Below, in pieces: positions 1 to 6,571 of a stretch of DNA of 28,455 nucleotides (within the stretch, counting starts at the first letter, position 1; each line of letters begins with the position of its first letter). The notes beneath the pieces were generated by a model. The model searched no databases. It had not been told where the DNA came from and saw nothing but the letters and a program-made list of their open reading frames with translations. Source of the stretch: Intestinibacter sp964449895 (lineage in GTDB: Bacteria > Bacillota > Clostridia > Peptostreptococcales > Peptostreptococcaceae); contig CAYVBY010000021.1 of assembly GCA_964449895.1 (NCBI GenBank), positions 1 to 28,455 on the forward strand. Direction: 5' to 3'. Both the position numbers and the translations under genes were made by a program.

Positions 1-20
1 AAATTTGATATAAATATTTT

Positions 21-52
21 AAAAAGGAAGTAGGTTTACCTATTTCCTTTTT
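21..52 (+). terminator. Intrinsic terminator of an upstream gene outside the window
   Basis: A 15-bp stem (21-35 with 38-52, one G-U pair, two-base loop) ends in a run of seven T. It probably closes a transcription unit lying to the left of the window. Confidence 0.75.
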
Positions 53-168
53 TTATATAGGAAATTATATTCAGTTAAAATTTTGTATAATTATAGTTTC
101 TATTAATCTGCTTTAAAGAAACCTACGTTTTTAAAAAGCTTTTGGAATAAAGATTTCTTTAATATTTT

Positions 169-190
169 AGAAAAATTTGAAAATTTTTCT
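169..190. repeat. Perfect inverted repeat abutting the Y-RNA promoter
   Basis: The arms AGAAAAATTT (169-178) and AAATTTTTCT (181-190) are perfectly complementary. The right arm touches the putative -35 box of the RNA promoter. It may be an operator, an UP-like AT-rich element or a second terminator of the upstream unit. The sequence does not decide between these. Confidence 0.4.
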
Positions 191-217
191 TGCTAAAGTA
201 AAAATATATGATATAAT
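190..217 (+). promoter_or_regulatory. Sigma-A-type promoter for the tandem structured RNAs
   Basis: A -35 TTGCTA (190-195) and a perfect -10 TATAAT (212-217) are separated by 16 bp. The predicted start is near 224, about 18 nt before the first RNA's terminal helix, so 5' processing or a short unstructured leader is implied. I see no separate promoter between the two RNAs, so both are probably made from here. Confidence 0.6.
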
Positions 218-241
218 CTCTAGTATAAATAGATAAAACAA

Positions 242-324
242 AGGTCTATAGCGGATTTTATGAGTTCATCGTAAACCGGCTAAGTTTAATTGATACAATT
301 CTCATAAATATTATTCGTAGACCT
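242..324 (+). ncRNA. Candidate bacterial Y RNA, copy 1 (short form)
   Basis: The ends pair perfectly: AGGTCTA (242-248) with TAGACCT (318-324). An 8 x 9 nt internal loop follows, with TAGCGG on the 5' side (249-256) and TATTCG ending the 3' side (309-317). A second helix pairs TTTATGAG (257-264) with CTCATAAA (301-308). The apical 36 nt start with TTCATCG and contain a 5-bp hairpin (288-292 with 296-300). Two end-paired helices separated by a bulged region match what is known of the Ro60-binding stem of Y RNAs. The next gene encodes a Ro60 protein. I see no tRNA-like (YrlA-type) module. Class assignment is inference from structure plus context. Confidence 0.75.
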
Positions 325-343
325 ATCTTAAAAAAATAAATAT

Positions 344-525
344 ATGTCTATAGCGGGAAATATGATTTCATCGGTTTTTAAAGGAAGAGTACATATGAGA
401 GATAGTTATTTTTGTACAGATGAGAGCTCTTTATATAAAGTAGAGATAATTTAGCTGTATAACCTAAAATTTTAAATTAAAATTAAATAAGTTTTTAAAA
501 AATCATATTCAATATTCGTAGACAT
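344..525 (+). ncRNA. Candidate bacterial Y RNA, copy 2 (long form)
   Basis: It has the same architecture as the RNA 20 nt upstream. The terminal helix is ATGTCTA (344-350) with TAGACAT (519-525). The internal loop has TAGCGG on the left (351-358) and TATTCG on the right (510-518), with the same 8 x 9 size. The second helix is a perfect 10 bp, 359-368 with 500-509. Relative to copy 1, both helices carry compensatory changes, whereas the loop bases and the following TTCATCG are conserved. The apical domain is about 131 nt against 36 nt in copy 1. It contains further short self-complementary segments, such as a TTTATATAAA palindrome, but I could not fold a convincing tRNA mimic. A weak terminator follows at 538. 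Confidence 0.75.
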
Positions 526-537
526 CTATATACTCAT

Positions 538-560
538 AAAGACATGGAGGGTCTTTTCTA
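538..560 (+). terminator. Weak hairpin terminator after the second Y-like RNA
   Basis: AAAGAC (538-543) pairs with GTCTTT (551-556) around a 7-nt loop, followed by a short T/A stretch. It is only 6 bp, so termination may be partial and some transcripts could run into the Ro60 gene. Confidence 0.4.
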
Positions 561-632
561 AAATACATACCGTAGTAATTCAGTTTTTATTAAAATTTAA
601 TAAGTCTTTTGGAGAAAATTAATTGGTTTTAT

Positions 633-664
633 TTTTGTGCAAATAAACAGTATTTTGCGCAAAA
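633..664. promoter_or_regulatory. Paired palindromic operator-like sites upstream of the Ro60 gene
   Basis: TTTTGTGCAAA (633-643) and the perfect palindrome TTTTGCGCAAAA (653-664) are spaced 20 bp apart on the same face of the helix, 42-73 bp before the start codon. Two near-identical dyads at two helical turns suggest binding of a dimeric regulator. I do not recognise the regulator. No copy of the motif was seen upstream of the kinase gene. Confidence 0.45.
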
Positions 665-705
665 CTTAGCTAATTTATAGTTATTAATTCAAGGAGGCAG
701 ATAAT

Positions 706-2346
706 ATGAGCAAAATGAGTAAAAATTTAAAAAATAAAGATGAAAATAAAAGAGTAGAAAACTTTATGGGTGGATATTCTTATGAAATAAATCCTTTAGA
801 TACTATGAAAATGGTAACAGCATCATCTATATTTGGAGAACCTCAGTATTATATAGATGGGGAATTTGCCAAATCAGGTCTAAAAAGTCAAATTAAAAAT
901 AATATAGAAAAAGTATTCTCACCATATTCAGTTATAGATATGGATTTTATAAAAGGAAAAACGACTAGAGAAATAATGGAGGAGGTAATAGATAATTCTC
1001 TAGAGTACGATTTTGAAGGCACTTTAAGATGGGCTGAAGTTTTAAGAGAAGAGTACTATATGAGATTAAATCCTCAAATAATAATGGTAAGAGCAGCTAT
1101 GTCAAAACATAGAACTGAATTTACTGAAAAACATCCAGGTTTATTTGATGAAATAAATCAAAATGTTATGAGAAGATGTGACGATCCATTGAGTCAATTA
1201 ACTTACTATTTATATATAAATAAATCTAAAAATAAATTACCAGGAATTTTAAAAAAATCAATAAGGAAAAGATTAGAAAAAGCTCGTGCCTATGAGCTAA
1301 AAAAATATAAAAATAAAGAAATAGGTATAATAGATGCAGTTAGAATAACTCACGCAAATAGCAAAATTATAGATGAGCTTATGCAAACTGGAAATATAGA
1401 TGTCGAAGAAAATGATTTAACTTGGGAAAATTTAAGAGCAAGTAAAAAATCGTGGTCTGAAATTTTAGATACTATAAAAATGAATCACATGGCACTTCTT
1501 AGAAATCTAAGAGGTATATTTTCAGAAATCAATGACATGGAAAAAACTATAGAAATTATGGAACAATTGAAAAAGGGAGTTAAATATGGTAAACAATTTC
1601 CATTTAGATATATGAGTGCTTACAATGCTATTAAGGAAAGCAGTGATGTAAATTACAAGGGAGTAATTTTAGATACATTAAATGAATGTGTAGATATATC
1701 TTGTGATAATTTACCTAAATTAAAAGGTAAATCAGCTTTTTTATCAGATAATTCAGGTTCTGCATGGGGAACTTGCACATCAGAATTTGGGAAAGTTACA
1801 ATTGGAGATATTGATAATTTAAGTTCTATGATAGGAGCTGTAAATTCAGATGATGGACATGTATTTGCTTTTGGAGATAAGCTTATAGAATATCCAGTTT
1901 CAAAAAGAGATGGAATTCTTACACAATCTAAAGACATGTCTACATCAGCTAGAAAATCTGTAGGTCTATCTACAGAAAATGGAATATGGATATTTTTTAG
2001 AGATGCTATAAATAAAAAAGAGCATTGGGATAATATATTTATATATTCAGATATGCAAGCAGGTCATGGTGGACTTTACGGTACAGATAAAGGAATTAAA
2101 GAATACAATAAAGCTGGTTATGATGTCGGTGGATATGTAGATGTGGCAAAACTAATTGATGACTATAGAAAATGTGTAAATCCTAAGGTGAATGTATTTT
2201 CAATTCAAACAGCAGGCTATAAAAATGTAGTAGTTCCTGAATATGGATATAGAACTAATATACTTTATGGATGGACTGGAAAAGAATTAGTATTTGCTGA
2301 TGCTATGATAAAAATATGGGATGAGATAGATGAAAGAAGTAAATAA
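706..2346 (+). CDS. rsr: Ro60/Rsr-like TROVE-vWA RNA-binding protein
   Basis: This is a 546-aa protein of typical Ro60 length. The N-terminal two-thirds is a TROVE-type helical-repeat domain, recognisable by family stretches such as RLNPQIIMVRAA (about residue 122), LSQLTYYLYI and LTWENLRASKKSW. The C-terminal third is a von Willebrand A domain with the MIDAS motif D348-N-S-G-S352 and a second metal-site region SDMQAG around D449. Ro60 proteins are cytosolic rings that bind misfolded RNA ends in the cavity and Y RNAs on the outer surface; in bacteria they work in RNA quality control and stress survival. The ATG at 706 has AGGAGG 8 nt upstream. The two Y-like RNAs just upstream on the same strand support the call. 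A bidirectional terminator closes the gene. Confidence 0.93.
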   Translation: MSKMSKNLKNKDENKRVENFMGGYSYEINPLDTMKMVTASSIFGEPQYYIDGEFAKSGLKSQIKNNIEKVFSPYSVIDMDFIKGKTTREIMEEVIDNSLEYDFEGTLRWAEVLREEYYMRLNPQIIMVRAAMSKHRTEFTEKHPGLFDEINQNVMRRCDDPLSQLTYYLYINKSKNKLPGILKKSIRKRLEKARAYELKKYKNKEIGIIDAVRITHANSKIIDELMQTGNIDVEENDLTWENLRASKKSWSEILDTIKMNHMALLRNLRGIFSEINDMEKTIEIMEQLKKGVKYGKQFPFRYMSAYNAIKESSDVNYKGVILDTLNECVDISCDNLPKLKGKSAFLSDNSGSAWGTCTSEFGKVTIGDIDNLSSMIGAVNSDDGHVFAFGDKLIEYPVSKRDGILTQSKDMSTSARKSVGLSTENGIWIFFRDAINKKEHWDNIFIYSDMQAGHGGLYGTDKGIKEYNKAGYDVGGYVDVAKLIDDYRKCVNPKVNVFSIQTAGYKNVVVPEYGYRTNILYGWTGKELVFADAMIKIWDEIDERSK

Positions 2347-2360
2347 TACCTCCAAATAAA

Positions 2361-2400
2361 AAAGCCCTTCAAAGTAGAAAGTATATTTTGAGGGGCTCTT
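2361..2400. terminator. Bidirectional terminator between the Ro60 gene and the convergent gene
   Basis: An imperfect stem of about 13 bp pairs AAAGCCCTTCAAA (2361-2373) with TTTTGAGGGGCTCTT (2386-2400). It is A-rich on the left and T-rich on the right, so it can serve both convergent genes. Confidence 0.7.
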
Positions 2401-2415
2401 AAATTAAAAAATATA

Positions 2416-3738
2416 TTAAAATTCATCAAATTCGCATACCTCACAGATTAACTCTCTAAAGGAACTAAGAGGAGCTCTAGATTTTGCAGAGAACATAAAT
2501 AACCAATCGTAAGGGTTTCCTATGTAAAGTGGTCCCATACCGCATAAGTTTAGTACATCGTCCATTTGATCTACAAAATCGCAGTATATATAATCAGGCA
2601 ATTCTTCATTTTTATATTCTTCTTCTGCATCGAAGAAGAAGGCATAAAATTCAAGTAATATTATCATTCTTCTCAAAACATCAAAGGAACAGTCTTTTCC
2701 ATTTCTAAATTTTGAAAATGTAGAAACTGATGGAAATCTACCCCTTACAATATCTGGTAAAGTTGCATTTTTAGTAAATGAAAAATTTTCTGTTCTCGCA
2801 GGCTTGTTTGAAGAATATATTACGTAAAGCATAAAATCTATAGAGTGAATTGATTTATTTCTAGTAATTAAATCGCTTTTTTTATTTTTATCTTTAGCAC
2901 TATTTAAAAATTCATGTAATTTATAATTGAGAATATCTTGAACCACAAGGCCACAGCTTTTTATAGATTCTTTATCTTCTCTACTTAAATAAACAGAATT
3001 TTGTATCTTAGTGATGACTTTTTTATCTTCCTTCTTACCGATAATTCTATCTAAAAGCTTGTTTAACTGCCTAGTTGCAGTAGTGTTGTAATTTCTAAAT
3101 TTGTTCTTATTTTCAATAATATATTTTATAAGTTCTAACTCATCAGTAAAAAATTCTATTTTTTCGCGAATTTCACTTGTATGAGCTATTTCATTTAAGT
3201 TAGATTCTGAATCATTTTTAAGTATATTTTTTATTTTTTCTATTAATTTTTCAGCTTCGACATAGCTTTTTTTATTTTTTATGCAGAAGTAATAAACTAA
3301 TTCATCTATATTTTTTATATTAAAACTTCTATCAAAATATATTTTATTGAAAAAATTATTTGTTTCATCTATATTTAAATCTAGAGCAAAGCATATTTTG
3401 AACATATTTTTGCGACTTTGTTCTCTTGCATCAGGTCTTTTTTGTCCTAAAAAATAGTTTTTTAAAGTGGCTAGTACGTAGGAAATGTTTTTTTCTTTAA
3501 ACTTTTGTTCAAGAAAATTCACTCTATCTTCTAAATATTCTTCTTCACTTAGACATTTTTTTTCAACATAACCGTGTTTTTTTATAAATTCAGTAAGACC
3601 TGTGTCGAAAGATCTAAAGTTTTTTGATATATTTAAAAAGTCTACTATTTTTTCTATTTCTCCATCATCAGATTTATAGTAATCGACTATTTCATTAAAT
3701 GCATCATTCATTGTTTTAGTAAATGTTTTGCCCTCCAT
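2416..3738 (-). CDS. 440-aa HTH-like protein of unknown function
   Basis: I do not recognise an assigned function. The protein is highly charged, predicted all-helical and cytosolic, with no signal peptide or membrane segment. Residues of about 85-165 (RPDAREQSRKNMFKICFALDL through YFDRSFN to VEAEKLIEKI) form a module I associate, from memory, with uncharacterised Firmicute proteins near Ser/Thr kinases. A segment around residues 330-375 (FPSVSTFSKFRNGKD then a hydrophobic helix) resembles a helix-turn-helix. The start has a reverse-strand AGGAG at good spacing. It is convergent with the Ro60 gene and divergent from the kinase-STAND gene, sharing a 148-bp control region with the latter. A regulator of that gene is a reasonable but unproven guess. 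Confidence 0.75.
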   Translation of the reverse strand: MEGKTFTKTMNDAFNEIVDYYKSDDGEIEKIVDFLNISKNFRSFDTGLTEFIKKHGYVEKKCLSEEEYLEDRVNFLEQKFKEKNISYVLATLKNYFLGQKRPDAREQSRKNMFKICFALDLNIDETNNFFNKIYFDRSFNIKNIDELVYYFCIKNKKSYVEAEKLIEKIKNILKNDSESNLNEIAHTSEIREKIEFFTDELELIKYIIENKNKFRNYNTTATRQLNKLLDRIIGKKEDKKVITKIQNSVYLSREDKESIKSCGLVVQDILNYKLHEFLNSAKDKNKKSDLITRNKSIHSIDFMLYVIYSSNKPARTENFSFTKNATLPDIVRGRFPSVSTFSKFRNGKDCSFDVLRRMIILLEFYAFFFDAEEEYKNEELPDYIYCDFVDQMDDVLNLCGMGPLYIGNPYDWLFMFSAKSRAPLSSFRELICEVCEFDEF

Positions 3739-3888
3739 CTTTTTACTCCTTTGAAAAATTTGTTTTATTTAATATAATCATAGCATTGTTTAATATATAA
3801 TAAAATCAAATAGTTGAAAATATTAATTACAAATTTAAAAATATACTTGTTAAAATATAAGTAATTTATAAGAAGGGAGGAGGCTGTT

Positions 3889-3915
3889 GTGTTTATATGG
3901 ATGCAACAGAGGTAA
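3889..3915 (+). CDS. Possible 8-codon leader ORF before the kinase-STAND gene
   Basis: A GTG at 3889 lies 5 nt after a strong AGGAGG (3878-3883), the best Shine-Dalgarno in this stretch. It opens an ORF of eight codons (MFIWMQQR) ending with TAA at 3913-3915, one base before the ATG at 3917. This arrangement fits translational coupling or reinitiation. It could also be a coincidence of a UUG start at 3887. Confidence 0.35.
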   Translation: MFIWMQQR

Positions 3916-3916
3916 A

Positions 3917-6568
3917 ATGAGGAACCCTTTAAAAATTGGGCAAAAGATAATTTTGAAAAAAGATGGATTTACTTATGAATACATAATAAAGGATATAGCT
4001 GGATACGGGGCAAGTTGTATAGTTTATGAGGCTACTTATTTTGATACTTACAAAATTGAACATCTAGTTAGAATTAAAGAGCTTTATCCAATTGGTATGT
4101 ATATTGAGAGAGATACAGATTTTAGTTTAATTGTAAAAAATGAATACAGAGAAGAATTTGAAGATTATAGGAAGAAGTTTATTGATGCATATAAGAAAAA
4201 TAATTTGTTTCAAATGAATTTAGATACTTTAAACAGTACGGCTATGATGCAAGAGATTTTTGAGGGAAATAATACCCTTTATATGATTGTAAATTATAAT
4301 AACGGAATTACTTATGATATGGTAGAAGATGAAACTTTACATGATATATTTCAAATAGGGCTTACTCTTGCAAAAACTATAGGAATGTACCATAAGTACG
4401 GGTATCTACATCTAGATATTAAGCCTGAAAATATATTAAAACTTCCTGAGACGAATGAACTTTTGATATTGTTTGATTTTGGGAGTGTTGAGAGTATAAA
4501 AAATATAAAATCTAAAAAAGTAAACAAAATATCATACTCAGAGAAGTGGGCAGCACCAGAACAACTTCAGAGAAAGATAAATAAGATTTGTGAAGCTACT
4601 GATATATACTCAATTGGTGCAGTTTTATTTTCTAAAATAATGAATAGAATACCAGATGTAGATGATAGAAAGATATTTGCAAATTGGAAATTTGATTTAA
4701 AAGATTCTAGATATGAAGGTATAAATCCAAAAATTTTTAGATATATAAATATGCTTTTTAAAAAGACTCTATCATCTTCTGTTACAAGAAGATATCAAAA
4801 TACAGATGAATTAATTGAGATTTTAGAAAAATTAGTTAATCTTTCTTCTCCAAATGAAGTTTATATAAAATCTAATTTAGCTCAAAATGATAATATTTTC
4901 ATAGGTAGACAAGAAGAGATGAGAGTAATTTATGAGAAACTTACATATGAAACAGATACAGTTTTTTTACATGGATTTGGAGGAATAGGAAAGAGTGTAC
5001 TTGCTAAGCAGTATGCATTTTGTTACAAGAAAGAGTATGATGTAGTATTGTTTGCTAGTTTCACGACATCATTATTTGATTTAGTTGTAAATGATAGAGA
5101 AATTCCCATATATAATTTTAAACGAGGAGAAGAAGAAAGCGAAGAGGATTATTTTAATAGAAAGTTAGATAAAATTTGTGAGCTATCAGATGATAGAACT
5201 TTGATAATTATAGATAATTTCGATGTGGATGAGGATGATAATCTAGAAAAATTAATTAATTCCGGTTGTAAGTTTATAATTACTACTAGAAATGATTTTA
5301 CAGATTATAACTATCATCAAATAGAAATAGAAGAGTTTAAAAATATGGATGACTTACAGGAGTTATTTTATAGTTATAACAAGATTGATTATTCAAAAAA
5401 AGATAGAAAAATAATAGAAGAAATAATCGAATTTGTAAATAGGCATACTATGACGGTTGAATTAATAGCTAAGCAGCTTAGAATAACTAAATTAGAGCCC
5501 AAAATTTTATATGATAAATTCAAAAGTTTAGAAGGTATAACGAGTGCTAATGAGGATAAGATAAAGCTAAGAAAGGACAAAACTCTAAATAACAAATCTA
5601 TTATGGTTCATTTAGAAATCGTATTTGATATAGCTAAATTAAATGAATTTGAAAAATATATACTTATGAATATGTCACTTATGGCTAATGTAAAAATAGA
5701 TAAAGTTGAGTTTATGAAGTGGTGTGATATAGACTCTCACAAATGTATAAATTCTCTTATTGACAAGGGATGGATAGAATTTAGAGAAGATAAAATATCT
5801 CTACATCAAATAATAATAGATTTGGTATACAACAAGTTAAGACCGAATGCTGATATTTGTATGCCCATTACAAATAAAATGACACAGATGGCATCAATGA
5901 GGATTAAAAATAACATCCAAAAGAAAAGACAATATATAAAGCTAATAGAAATATTTGCAGATAGAATTACAGGGTGCACAATAGAACTTGCTAAGTTTTA
6001 TAATGAATTTGCAAAGCTTTTGTCTATAAGATCTAAAGATAGCTGTTTTGATTATTACAATAAGGCAGTTGATATATATGAAAATCTAAAAATAAAAGAT
6101 GAATCTTTAGCAGATATATACTTTAATATAGGTGTTTCTTTTACTAAGTCAATTAAAAATTCTTATTTTGTAGATGAAGAAAATAGATTAGATAAATTAA
6201 TTTATTCTTTTGATAAGTGTATAGATATAAATTCTAAAATAAATGGATGTAGAAGTTTAAAAATAGCTAATAAATATATAGAAATAGCTAAAGCTATGAT
6301 AGAGGGGTATCAAAATTTAAACTTTATATTAGATGATAATGAAAAAAAATACTACCTATCTTATTTTGAAAAATGTTTAGTTGAAAGTTTTGAAATAAAA
6401 AAAGAAATTCTTGGACTTAAAAATGAGGAAACAAAAGATATTTGCTATGAATTGTATCAATTTTACATGGAAAGTTTTGTAGATAATAGTCTAAATAAAG
6501 ATATAATGGAAGTAATAAAAGATAGTGAAAAGGCACTTTATTATGGCAAATTATATTTAGGAGATTAA
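3917..6568 (+). CDS. Ser/Thr protein kinase - STAND ATPase - TPR fusion protein
   Basis: This is an 883-aa protein from the ATG at 3917; an upstream UUG at 3887 would add 10 residues but sits too close to the Shine-Dalgarno. Residues of about 5-290 form a kinase: glycine loop G29-Y-G-A-S, K54, catalytic H165-L-D-I-K-P-E-N172, D187-F-G and an APEQ motif, so all key residues are present. Residues of about 325-550 form an NB-ARC-like STAND ATPase with P-loop G353-F-G-G-I-G-K359-S and Walker B LIIID433, followed by a KFIITTR sensor. A winged-helix-like region (about 555-640) and helical TPR-type repeats follow. STAND proteins are signal-activated oligomerising switches; with an active kinase as putative effector, this suits a stress or phage-defence sensor. 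The TAA at 6566 is in frame with the next ORF. Confidence 0.85.
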   Translation: MRNPLKIGQKIILKKDGFTYEYIIKDIAGYGASCIVYEATYFDTYKIEHLVRIKELYPIGMYIERDTDFSLIVKNEYREEFEDYRKKFIDAYKKNNLFQMNLDTLNSTAMMQEIFEGNNTLYMIVNYNNGITYDMVEDETLHDIFQIGLTLAKTIGMYHKYGYLHLDIKPENILKLPETNELLILFDFGSVESIKNIKSKKVNKISYSEKWAAPEQLQRKINKICEATDIYSIGAVLFSKIMNRIPDVDDRKIFANWKFDLKDSRYEGINPKIFRYINMLFKKTLSSSVTRRYQNTDELIEILEKLVNLSSPNEVYIKSNLAQNDNIFIGRQEEMRVIYEKLTYETDTVFLHGFGGIGKSVLAKQYAFCYKKEYDVVLFASFTTSLFDLVVNDREIPIYNFKRGEEESEEDYFNRKLDKICELSDDRTLIIIDNFDVDEDDNLEKLINSGCKFIITTRNDFTDYNYHQIEIEEFKNMDDLQELFYSYNKIDYSKKDRKIIEEIIEFVNRHTMTVELIAKQLRITKLEPKILYDKFKSLEGITSANEDKIKLRKDKTLNNKSIMVHLEIVFDIAKLNEFEKYILMNMSLMANVKIDKVEFMKWCDIDSHKCINSLIDKGWIEFREDKISLHQIIIDLVYNKLRPNADICMPITNKMTQMASMRIKNNIQKKRQYIKLIEIFADRITGCTIELAKFYNEFAKLLSIRSKDSCFDYYNKAVDIYENLKIKDESLADIYFNIGVSFTKSIKNSYFVDEENRLDKLIYSFDKCIDINSKINGCRSLKIANKYIEIAKAMIEGYQNLNFILDDNEKKYYLSYFEKCLVESFEIKKEILGLKNEETKDICYELYQFYMESFVDNSLNKDIMEVIKDSEKALYYGKLYLGD

Positions 6569-6571
6569 GAT

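Noticed and set aside
240..530. CRISPR array or mobile-element repeat
   Set aside because: Only two copies occur, with unequal length and compensatory differences. That fits structured RNAs, not identical repeats with spacers.
625..640. Sigma-54 promoter before the Ro60 gene
   Set aside because: GG and GC are separated by 12 bases rather than 10, and no enhancer-binding regulator gene is nearby.
1653..1937. Reverse-strand ORF inside the Ro60 gene
   Set aside because: It is fully inside a well-supported gene, in the vWA coding region, and has no ribosome binding site support.
2359..2400. A third structured RNA after the Ro60 gene
   Set aside because: It lacks the TAGCGG and TATTCG loop motifs and is explained as a bidirectional terminator.
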